Of a stretch of DNA of 64,000 bases, positions 1 through 8,192 are shown one piece after another; position 1 is the stretch's first letter; each line of letters begins with the position of its first letter. Made by a program: the position numbers and the translations under genes. The stretch lies in assembly GCA_029582165.1 (NCBI GenBank), contig CM055890.1:5827787-5891786 (forward strand), written 5' to 3'. Source of the stretch: Portulaca oleracea (lineage: Eukaryota; Streptophyta; Magnoliopsida; Caryophyllales; Portulacaceae). The notes under the pieces were generated by a model. That model was not told where the DNA came from. It ran no database searches and worked only from the letters and a program-made list of their open reading frames with translations.

Positions 1-284
1 GATTCAGGAAAAGATTAGCAACCCCGTGCATAATCAGTAAGAATTCACGTATTCAATATTCAATATCAATGTAATGTAATGTGTATCATAAAGGCAGCAA
101 AGACCTTATTTATAAGTGTATAACTCACCTAATACTAAACCTAATAGAAATAGGAAACTAGAATAATAATTCTAAACAACTTAGAAAACTATAGTATTCC
201 TAATGAGAATAGGAAACTATATAATAAAACCATAAATCTACTAAATATTATAATTCATAAATATATAAATATGTATATCTATCA
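1..284 (-). repeat. O 3' LTR (partial, cut by window edge)
   Basis: Nearly identical to 13481-13764, with scattered substitutions and the shared terminus TATCTATCA against TTTCTATCA. The minus-strand LTR start (TGATAGA) is at 284. Confidence 0.88.
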
Positions 285-389
285 TTCTTCCTGGATTGAA
301 AGTAACTTTCCTCCGGATTGTTAGCATGAAGGTATGCAGCGAGAAAATCAACGCAACAGATTGCCCAGTTGCGAAAAATATGGCCTTTG

Positions 390-394
390 GTTTT
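390..394. other. Left target-site duplication of element A (GTTTT)
   Basis: The five bases before the TGTTTAGACCC terminus equal the five bases after the GGGTCTAAACA terminus (12324-12328). This defines A plus its inverted terminal LTR piece as one insertion. Confidence 0.8.
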
Positions 395-713
395 TGTTTA
401 GACCCAATTCTTTGTGTAAATACCGCCTAAATCCTTAGGCGTTAAACTCGTTTCGTGGTTTAATTTCATAAGTTTTTAATGCGTTTTGGTTATTTTTGTA
501 GATTTTGGAGTTTTCGCCGAAAACGTAGCAAAACGGGCCTCTTTATAGCATTTTTGGTGATTTCCCGAGCCGAGCCGGACCGGAAACCGAGGCGGAGTCG
601 ACCCGGGACCACACTCCCAACCTTTGGTGCCAATTAGTGAAGTAACTCGACCCTCGGATCGAGCGTTACATGCTTCGGAAAGAAGGAAGAAACAAAGGGA
701 CGAAAAGAGTAGG

Positions 714-993
714 GTAGCCCCCGCCACCCTGAGCGTAGCACCCGCTACCATAGGGGGTAGCGCCCGCCACCAGAGAGGTAGCACCCGCTACCTGTGCTCA
801 AAGTCAGCAGGGATTGTCATCTGAGGAAGGTAGCGCCGCATCGTATGGGTCGCGCCGCGACCTCGATCCCGAGTGAGACCGTGCCACGGTCTCCTGCCGC
901 ACTCCACGGTCTCTCGAAGCTCGAAATCGCCCGACCATTTTCGCTGGACAGAACATGACCGTGGCCACGGTCTCCTAGACCGTGACCATGGTC
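714..993 (+). promoter_or_regulatory. Array of 14-16-bp dyad words in the U3 of A, 21-bp phase
   Basis: Words of the type GTAGC-NCCC-GCTAC or GCCAC start at 714, 735, 757 and 778 (spacing 21, 22, 21). GACCGTGGCCACGGTC, a perfect 16-bp palindrome, is at 957, and GACCGTGACCATGGTC at 978 (spacing 21). The words between 830 and 890 are damaged by small deletions but are intact in the 3' LTR. The array ends 64 bp before the TATA-like box. The position fits an upstream promoter or enhancer element of the retrotransposon; that function is inference. Confidence 0.6.
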
Positions 994-1056
994 TCCCTAT
1001 GTCCTGCGCGTGTTTTCGGCTTGAAGTGCTGCGTTTTGCCCAATGTTTTTCACTTG

Positions 1057-1064
1057 TATTTATA
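1057..1064 (+). promoter_or_regulatory. TATA-like box of A 5' LTR
   Basis: TATTTATA lies in the middle of the LTR, just after the GC-rich dyad array and before an AT-rich R/U5-like half. The same box is at 10863-10870 in the 3' LTR. Confidence 0.55.
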
Positions 1065-2049
1065 TCCCTTGTGAACGATTTCTAAGGGGGAATATAGGGT
1101 TAGACTTAGACATTATTTTCAGGTTGTAATTAGTGGTTTTTAGAAGGAGATTAGTGAGAGATTAATCTAGGGTTTTGGAGATTTGTGTTTATTATTGAAG
1201 ATTTGGGTATCCAAACAATTGAAAGATTGTTGGATCATCTTTTTATTGCTTTCCTTGGTTCATCTACAACATTTTGATAAGTATTCTCTTCCCTTAACTC
1301 TTTTATTAATTACCTTGCTAATTACTTTGCTTATTCTTAATTGCTTTGCTTGCTATTTCATTGTTCTTGCTTGTTAATGGTTGTTTGATGTTAGAAATCA
1401 TGTTTAGGGTTGAATTGGATGTTGTTAGCATAGTTAGTGTTATGATTAGTGGCTAGAAACCCTATGGGTTAGGGGGTAATTAAGGGTGTGAATGGGTGAT
1501 TAGGTTTGGGTTAGCAATTTTAGTGAGTAATTAGTTGAGAAATCAACTTCCTAATCCTATCCTTCCCTCAAGTGGGATGTATTTGGGTGCGAAAGCATCC
1601 CGAATACATCCAACGCTTGTTGGAAGGTAGGAATTAGGATAGTTAATATTCTAGTTCGCGAAAGCGAATAGAAACTAACTAGGAAATTCCGTTCCTTGAA
1701 CTCCCCCGGGTCTGTCGATGGACTTTGGGGAAGTTAATCCGGACTATCCTTGAAAGAGGAAGCCCGGTGGGTATTTTCTAACGGAGTTACCATTTGATTT
1801 CCCCTTCTCGTTACTCTCTTGTTGCAAAACCCATTTCCTTATCCCCGTTTGCATCCCGAAAAGCCTCCGAAGCCCATTTTCCATTCCTTGACCGACCTTA
1901 GCTTTATTTCCTGCGTTGTGATCCTTCAAACCAGTATCCTTACCTTAGCAATCTCATCCCGACCGTTGACCTAGATTCTTTGACCAAGGCCGCCAGCTCC
2001 CTGAGAGAGAACGACAATACTGAGGTCTAACAAACCGCTGTACACAAAA

Positions 2050-2067
2050 TGGCGCCGTTGCCGGGGA
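2050..2067 (+). other. Primer-binding site of A (Asp-tRNA type)
   Basis: TGGCGCCGTTGCCGGGGA begins three bases after the LTR end. This is the primer-site type described for Athila-class elements, complementary to a tRNA 3' end (reported as tRNA-Asp). Confidence 0.85.
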
Positions 2068-2252
2068 GCCAGCGCCTCTAGTTTTAGTTTCTTGGTTTTT
2101 GGTTATTTGAGTTTGCTTTCACGCTAGAAATCAGTTTGTGTCAATCCAAATGAATTTGATGCTTTTTCATTTCTTGTAGGAGTCTTCGCCTTCTAATGGG
2201 TGAAGCTCAAGCTGGTTAACCTCGTACCCTTCTATCATATGTCGTTCCATCA

Positions 2253-3473
2253 TTGGGTACGAGAGGCAGTCCTATCATTTTACCACCACTACCACCCGAT
2301 GCTGTGTTCGAGTTTAAACTGTACTTACTTGAAGTCTTCGAAAGAAACCCGTTTCATGGGGACGATGCTGCTGGAAGTCCCATTACTCATATTGATAAAT
2401 TCGAAGATCGGATTAGCTTTATACACATTCCAAAGATATCACCAGAATTTTTGAAGTTGAAATTATTTCCTCTCACTCTTGCGGGCAAAGCGAAGATATG
2501 GCTACAAACATGTCCACCTGGTTTTTATTCTTCATGGGAGGCACTCAAAGGAGATTTTCTTCACTGTTTCTTTCCATCGGAGGAGACACACCGACTTCGA
2601 GCAGAAATTTTAAGTTTCAAGCAAGGGCCGGGAGAGAGTCTTTTCGACGCTTGGGGGAGATTTAAGAGTCTTCAACGACAGTGTCCTCATCATAATTTAC
2701 CGGATTGGATGATGCTTCAACATTTCTATCATGGGCTCCGTGGTCCTCTTAGAGAATCTGTTGATCATGCATCTGGAGGGATGTTTCTAAAGAAAACTGC
2801 GGAGGAAGCCAACATTTTTCTTCACGAGCTATCTCAGAATGTTCCTAGTTGGGGAGACGGCCAAAATTCAGGAAATGGGGACTATTCTTTGGAACACAAC
2901 CCCATTATCAAATTCCTAATGGCCACCGTTCTCGATTTGCAAAAGAAGATGGTGGACGATGAGGTTTCCAACCAGTTGAACTTAGCCCGAGGTATGCAAA
3001 CCTTTGCATCCACATCTATTCCCATTGTGCATGTTTGTAAGTTGTGTTCTGGTCATCATCTCGAGCATCAATGTGTAGAGTATCGTCAAGTAGAACATGT
3101 GAATGCCGTTTATTCCAACCAACTTTATTCCCATTCTTATGAAGATGATGATCCCGGTTACACTACATTTGCCAATGCTATATTTGATCCTGTTTCTCAA
3201 TTCTATGACCATCATGCACATTTTCAAGAGGAGTTTTCACATCAAACCACCCCACAACCCCAAGTTTCTCAACCATCCCAAGATTCTATGATTGAGAAGT
3301 TGTTGCAACAAATTGTGACTAATCGAGAAAGTGAAGGTGCTCGCCTTAGAGACTTTGAAACCCAAATGACCCAAGTATACTTTTCTCAACCCATTCAACC
3401 TCAACCCATCCAAGGGGAGAAAGTTGAAGCCATTACGCTAAGGAGTGGAAGAAAATTAAAGAACCTTTGGTAG
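2253..3473 (+). CDS. A gag (retrotransposon gag domain), 5' end broken by a nonsense codon
   Basis: Open frame of 406 aa encoding the structural capsid/nucleocapsid precursor. Residues 1-200 resemble the plant retrotransposon gag domain, including CPPGFYSSWEAL, a central aromatic/basic core and a LQRQCPHHNLP stretch. A degenerate CCHC knuckle (C-X2-C-X3-H-X4-C) lies near residue 265. Sibling B starts at the motif MGEVQAD. The same ATG exists here at 2196 in the same frame but is followed by TAA at codon 8, where B has TCA, so the original start is lost and 2253 is only the next ATG. The frame overlaps the protease frame by 7 nt in a -1 register. That could be programmed frameshifting or decay; I cannot tell which. 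Confidence 0.82.
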   Translation: MGTRGSPIILPPLPPDAVFEFKLYLLEVFERNPFHGDDAAGSPITHIDKFEDRISFIHIPKISPEFLKLKLFPLTLAGKAKIWLQTCPPGFYSSWEALKGDFLHCFFPSEETHRLRAEILSFKQGPGESLFDAWGRFKSLQRQCPHHNLPDWMMLQHFYHGLRGPLRESVDHASGGMFLKKTAEEANIFLHELSQNVPSWGDGQNSGNGDYSLEHNPIIKFLMATVLDLQKKMVDDEVSNQLNLARGMQTFASTSIPIVHVCKLCSGHHLEHQCVEYRQVEHVNAVYSNQLYSHSYEDDDPGYTTFANAIFDPVSQFYDHHAHFQEEFSHQTTPQPQVSQPSQDSMIEKLLQQIVTNRESEGARLRDFETQMTQVYFSQPIQPQPIQGEKVEAITLRSGRKLKNLW

Positions 3474-5040
3474 TGGAGGAGAATGTGGAGAAGGAGAGAC
3501 CTTTGGGCGACAAAGAGGGTGATGTGGTAGATGTCTCGGAGGAGGAAGATTTAAGGGAAAAGCAGGAGATTGAGTTGGGCTTGGGTGAGGGAGTCGTGGA
3601 GGATAGTACTGAAGAAGAGGATTTAGAAGTTGAGCAAAACATAGTTGAGGAAAAGAAGGATGATGTTGTGGTTAATGAGGCCGAGGATGAAAAAAAAGAG
3701 AAGTTGGAAGAGAGGGTAGAGATTGAGAAAAGACGAGAGGAAGGAAAGGAAGTCTTGAAGGAAGATATTCATGAAAACCTTTTGGAGAAACCCGTTCTAT
3801 ATAGACCACCAGTTCCATTTTCCGGGAGATTGGTTCAACACAAGAATGATGAGAAATTTTCCAGATTTATTGATATAATGAAGAAGCTCCAAGTTAATAT
3901 ACCATTTCTAGATGCTATGGCGGAGGTCCCTTCTTTCAAGAAACATCTGAAGGACCTTTTGACAAACAAGAAAAGAATCAAGGAGTCATCGACCGTTCAT
4001 CTCACAGTTAGTTGCAACGCCATTATGGGAAGCAAGTGCCCCAAGAAACTAGCCGATCCGGGTAGTTTCTCTATTCCATGCTTAATTGGTGATATGAGGA
4101 TTGATAATGCATTATGTGACTTGGGGACAAGTGTGAGTGTCATGCCACACTCTATATATAAGAAGTTGAACCTTGATGACTTGACCCCTACAACTATCAA
4201 TTTGCAACTTGCGGACCGGAGTGGTAGGAGGCCCTTGGGAATATTAGAAGACATCCCGGTTCAAGTGGGAAGTTTCCTTATCCCTTGTGACTTCGTTATT
4301 TTGGAGATGGACGAGGATTGGAGAAATCCTATTATTCTTGGTCGACCCTTTTTAGCCACTGCAGGAGCTACCATAGATGTGAAAAGAGGCCGCTTGTCTC
4401 TTCATGTGGGTAAAGATTATATTGATTTTGACATTGACCCTTCAAGGGGGAAATCCCGCAAAGAACCTCACTTTAAGGCCAATGCGGTGTTAGGCATCTT
4501 GGATGAACCCCAAAAGGAGTCTTATTTTCTCGAAGTTGAGCCCGATGATTGGGGAGAAATCAAATATCTAAGGGTTTCGCATCCAAATCTAAGTGAATTT
4601 GAGGACATTTACTATGATCATCCTCTGAAGATCACTCCATGGAGGAAGGAGATTTCTTTCAGTGAAACCTATGTTGAATGCAACAAAGTCAACGAGTCGA
4701 TCTTCAAAGGTCCTAGGCCCGGTAAACCACCAAACACCAAATTGAAGTTACTTTCTACTTTTATATCCTCATGGCCTACTAAGTTCTTGAGAAAGCGAGA
4801 TTCGTTTCTACGCAAGGGTAGGAGGTGTTGGAAGAGAAGAAGGAAACGTTGGTGGAGAAAACTTAAGAAAATTATACCCGGATTTCCTAGGAAAATAATC
4901 AAACCACCGGAAGAGTATTCCATGACAACCACAACTCTTTTTGAGAATCGTGGGAAGAAAAGAAAGAAGAAGAGGTGGAAAAGGTTGATAATGTTTTTGG
5001 TTTGTGTCCCAAGGATCCCAAGAATCAAGTATATAGGTCA
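3467..5040 (+). CDS. A gag C-terminal/protease polyprotein segment
   Basis: The first ~110 residues are very acidic and repetitive (Glu/Lys/Asp). Next comes a region typical of Athila-type polyproteins (VNIPFLDAMAEVPSFKKHL), then an aspartic protease domain with the catalytic motif as DLGTSVSVMP (residues ~218-227) and a downstream ILGRPFLATAGA flap/closing motif (~290). The open frame technically continues to 5233, but the last ~60 codons are just a T-rich tract and probably not protein. A normal element would run from here into reverse transcriptase; this one does not. Basic Arg/Lys-rich residues follow near 440-470. Confident as protease; the true C-terminus is unknown. Confidence 0.8.
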
Positions 5041-5065
5041 AGCTAGGGACCTAAAACTAGCGCTC

Positions 5066-5083
5066 TATGGGAGGCACCCCATA
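5066..5083 (+). other. Conserved stem-loop after the polyprotein (A)
   Basis: TATGGG-AGGCAC-CCCATA can fold with a 6-bp stem. The ~45-bp block around it is unchanged in B (stem 41019-41036) although the flanks differ, so it is under constraint or recently shared. Similar GGGAGGCAACCC blocks are familiar after the polyprotein in Athila-type elements. Role unknown. Confidence 0.5.
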
Positions 5084-5094
5084 ATCTTCGAAGT

Positions 5095-5510
5095 TCCTTT
5101 CTCATTCTTTTTAGTTTTTTCCAATTTTTCTAATTTTATTCTTTTTCTTCTCTTTAATTTTTCCCGTTTAGTCTTCTTTAGGTTTTTCTATTTTTCTTGT
5201 CTTTTTGATTTTTCTTTATTTCTTTCTTTGTAATTTGAGGTATTAGTTTTAAGTTCAAAAGAAAAAGTTTGGAAAAAAAAAGAGAGGAAAAAAGATGTGA
5301 ACAATAGAAAAATTGGAGTTGAAAAATAAGAAAATTGAAGTTTGGAGTGAGGAAGTAGTGTGAGTGATTTTGGCTTTTGAAAAAAAAAAGAGAGAATATG
5401 ATGTTGAGAGAGTTTGAGAGTTAGGAAATTTTGGATTGAATGTGGGGAAGAGTAGAAAAATTGAGTGTGTAGAAGGGAGAAGTTTTTAGGAGTTAGAATA
5501 ATTTTGATGT
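5095..5510 (+). repeat. T-rich then A/G-rich low-complexity switch (A)
   Basis: About 135 bases of pyrimidine-rich sequence (5095-5233) are followed by about 250 bases rich in A and G on the same strand. B has the same switch (41040-41420). It sits exactly where the missing RT-integrase block would join. No gene is visible. Confidence 0.6.
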
Positions 5511-5527
5511 TGTATGAATGCCGATCA

Positions 5528-5722
5528 GTAGCAGCTACGCGTCTGCAATGTTAAAAGGCGAGCACGAGCATCGCACCCGCGAGCCTGTTGGTAGCGCCCG
5601 CTGCCATCAATCACCAGCAGCCCACCGCAGCTGCGGTAGAAAGCACCGTGCCTACGGTGACACGAGCAGCGCCCGCGACAGTGTCGGTCGTGCCCGCGAC
5701 CTGACACTGCCAGCGGCTTAAT
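5528..5722 (+). promoter_or_regulatory. Internal dyad-word array upstream of the envelope-position ORF (A)
   Basis: The same word class as in the LTR: GTAGC-A-GCTAC at 5528, GTAGCGCCCGCTGC at 5591 (63 bp on), CACCGT-GCCT-ACGGTG at 5644-5659, GCAGCGCCCGCGAC at 5666 and GTCGTGCCCGCGAC at 5687 (21 bp on). Downstream come CCCTAAAATCCC and a long CT-rich leader-like run. Because the words otherwise sit in U3 promoters, this may be an internal promoter for the second ORF; that is inference. Confidence 0.45.
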
Positions 5723-6665
5723 TCGGCCCTAAAATCCCGACTTTTCTTACTTCTCTCATTTCTTTTCTCACACCCTCGACTCTCTCTCTCACGGCCAATG
5801 ACCGCGAAGCCCTCTCACTCACACCCTTCCATCCCTCTCAACTCTCAAATTCCTCCCACATCTCTCCTCATTTTCGAACCCATGCCCTAATTTCTTCTTC
5901 TTGCTGCGAAAATCTGCTGTTGGTGTTCGAATTATGCCCAGATCTGCCCTAGCCGTGCGACATTGGTCAAGCATCTATTCTTCACAGTTAAAGGAGGTAT
6001 TTCTTGTGTCAATTGAGCAAAATCCTTTCCTCTTTCTCTTGCATTTGGTTCGTTTGTCATCTTTGTTGAGTTGGAAATTGATTTTGTCAATTTTTACACA
6101 TGAATTTGCCCTGCTATGCACTGAGTCCGAATATTGTGACCTTGTTTTAGTGTTTTGAGTGTTTGGTTGTTGCATTTCACCTGTCAAAGCACACATACAC
6201 TTGTTACATTAAGAGTTCTTGTCGATTTTTGCACACACCCACACAGTGAATGATATTAGTGTGCTGCTTTGGGAATTCGTTTTGTACATGCTGTGTTAAT
6301 TCACTAGTGGTTAGTGCAATTAACTGTCGAAATTCATTTGTCAAAGCACAAGTATGCTAGTTGCACTAAAAGACTGTCGATTTTCACACACACTTGTATT
6401 GTGAGCTGAGTTAGTAAGCTGTCTCTGTGCTATTCTTGCATTCTATTTGTGTGTTGTGTGTATTGCTCATTTTCTCAAGCAAGAATCGTTTCTCCTTGGT
6501 GAATACAAGTTCAAAGTGCTCCGATCTGAGGTAATCCCTTGTGTAACTTGTGCATAATATTTTCAAACTCACGAGTTTGTTGCTTGTGCCGATTGTTTTT
6601 GGTTTACCTTGGAGTTTAGGCAATATATTTGCAAGGTTCTTGCCACGTCTTGCTTTTAGTTCATC
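5723..6665 (+). other. Leader of the second ORF with a candidate intron (A)
   Basis: CT-rich, AUG-poor leader. A candidate 5' splice site AAGGAG|GTATTTC (GT at 5997) and a candidate acceptor TTGCTTTTAG (AG at 6658-6659) end six bases before the ORF start. Both sites are kept in B (GT at 42057, AG at 42721-42722). A second donor-like GAG|GTAATCC is at 6531. Envelope-class plant elements are known to splice such transcripts. The splicing call is inference from motifs only. Confidence 0.4.
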
Positions 6666-8192
6666 ATGAGTGGAAGGAGCAAGCGTTCACGAGTCGAGGA
6701 AGCTTCTTCATCACAACCAGAACCATCCTATTCTGCAAAGGACCGTTACAAAGCGCAACCGGCCACACTAATTCGGTGTGAACCTGATGCGGATGTGACT
6801 TTCCGAGATGAAGAGCATAGACAACGGTACGAAGTGCTCCAAGCACGGAAAATATGTGCACCGGATATTTATGATGCGGCAACGATCGAAGCCATGCATT
6901 GCAAGCCAAGCTTCGATTATCTTATTCGTGTTCTTGGTTGGGAGGTATTCATCATGATCGATGAATCGATTGTGGACCAGCCCATCCTCGAGTTTTTAAG
7001 CTCCTTGAAAGTTTACGATGATGGCAAGAAAGATGCGCATTTTGAATACCGGGTCGCCAACAAAGATAAGAAGTGCACCTTGAAGCGTTTTTGCAGAAAG
7101 TTGGGGTTGCCCGAGGATGGGAGGTTTTATGAGCGATGTGCGAATTTTGATGAGCAGCAGGCAATGAAGGACTTGACCTATTGGAGGAGGATGAATCATG
7201 GCACGAGAAATGGACAACCACGCTATCATTGCTCCCGCAACTCTAAGGGGCGTGATTTTTGCAATCTAGTTGTTCGAATCTTCCATAGAATCGTGACTAG
7301 TTCAGTGTTTGGGAGAGATGATGGACGCCCCAAGGTTTGGAAAGATGATCTCTTTGTGATCTACAATGCAGTGAGGGGTAAAAAGGTAAACACCGGATCT
7401 TGCATTCTACATTGCCTTCGGGAGATTAGCATGGAACCCCGACCTACTACTATTGGGATGGGGCACATCATCTGCCAGTTCCTAGTTCAAGAGGGTTTCG
7501 GGAAATATTTGAAGAAGTGGACTCCACGCTATCATCCGGATCCTATCGACAAAATCCGGTTGCAGAAAATGAATATCCTCGCCAATCACCCAACTGCCAC
7601 GATCTATTGCCATGGGCATGACAACAAAACAGAGATTCTCTTGGATCCGGACTATGCTGAACAATCGTTGGATATCACTAAGGAACGCAACTGGTCTTGT
7701 GGTCAGGTTCCTAGTGTTCGCAAGGTGGGTGGTCCAGATGTGTCTAGTGGTGAAGAGGAGGACAATGAAGAGGAAGAAGAAGAAGAAGAAGAAGTAAATG
7801 AGGAAGAAGAAGAGGAGGATCCCAGCCATGGCGAAGCTAGTGGAAGTAGAAATCATCCATGGGACGCTTTGCTTGAGCATCTCAACTCTCAGTTTGATCA
7901 AATGAGGGTTGACATTCGAGAACAACGAACGCTACTCCAAGGTCAACATAATCCGCTAGAGTCCCAACAAGAGTTGCTACGTGCCCAGCAGTCTACGCTC
8001 AACAATATGCATGCACATCTTCAAAGGCACGAGGAGTACTCTCAGCAACAAAACCAGTATTGGCGTGACTGGGGGTATTATCACTACTCCATTGCAAACC
8101 ATCCCCCGGCACAACCAGAGTACATAAACCAGCACTACCCCACCTACTTTCCATATTATCCATATCCTCCCCCGGGAGGATCCGAGCAATAA
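6666..8192 (+). CDS. A envelope-position ORF (Athila ORF-1-type protein)
   Basis: Intact 508-aa ORF between protease and 3' LTR, where Athila elements carry an envelope-like gene. It begins MSGRSKRSRVEE, a basic nuclear-signal-like N-terminus. Residues ~50-330 form a globular region resembling the Athila ORF-1-type family found in many plant genomes (for example KRFCRKLGLPEDGRFYERC). Residues ~360-385 are a long Glu-rich run encoded by GAAGAA repeats. Next is a Gln-rich likely coiled coil (~400-460) and a Tyr/Pro-rich tail (YPYPPPGG). I see no convincing signal peptide or transmembrane segment, so an envelope role is doubtful despite the position. It is the only long intact ORF of A, although RT and integrase are gone. 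Start chosen at the first ATG after the splice-like acceptor; B agrees. Confidence 0.75.
   Translation: MSGRSKRSRVEEASSSQPEPSYSAKDRYKAQPATLIRCEPDADVTFRDEEHRQRYEVLQARKICAPDIYDAATIEAMHCKPSFDYLIRVLGWEVFIMIDESIVDQPILEFLSSLKVYDDGKKDAHFEYRVANKDKKCTLKRFCRKLGLPEDGRFYERCANFDEQQAMKDLTYWRRMNHGTRNGQPRYHCSRNSKGRDFCNLVVRIFHRIVTSSVFGRDDGRPKVWKDDLFVIYNAVRGKKVNTGSCILHCLREISMEPRPTTIGMGHIICQFLVQEGFGKYLKKWTPRYHPDPIDKIRLQKMNILANHPTATIYCHGHDNKTEILLDPDYAEQSLDITKERNWSCGQVPSVRKVGGPDVSSGEEEDNEEEEEEEEEVNEEEEEEDPSHGEASGSRNHPWDALLEHLNSQFDQMRVDIREQRTLLQGQHNPLESQQELLRAQQSTLNNMHAHLQRHEEYSQQQNQYWRDWGYYHYSIANHPPAQPEYINQHYPTYFPYYPYPPPGGSEQ

Larger units (their letters stand above)
395..2046 (+). repeat. A 5' LTR (1652 bp)
   Basis: Begins TGTTTAGACCC and ends TACACA, three bases before the primer-binding site. 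The same sequence recurs at 10208-11812 and, diverged, in B (37149-38752 and 45993-47629). It holds the dyad-word array (714-993) and a TATA-like box (1057-1064). It has private small deletions inside the array: one base of GCCC is missing near 830-890, and GCATGCTA is missing near 650, relative to the other copies. Confidence 0.92.

Noticed and set aside
714..993. CRISPR-like array from regularly spaced short repeats
   Set aside because: Units are palindromic words at 21-bp steps with no unique spacers, inside a plant LTR; no Cas genes.
3467..3473. Programmed -1 frameshift between gag and protease of A
   Set aside because: The 7-nt overlap is suggestive, but no clear slippery heptamer is seen and A already has a nonsense codon in gag, so decay is as likely.
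5518..5721. Small ORF over the internal dyad array (and similar ORFs over the LTR arrays, for example 10698-10880 and 37371-37739)
   Set aside because: GC-rich palindromic DNA is open in several frames on both strands; no start context, no conservation of protein sequence between A and B.
6666..8192. A captured host gene
   Set aside because: Present in two elements at the same position, resembles the Athila ORF-1-type family and has no host-gene neighbours.
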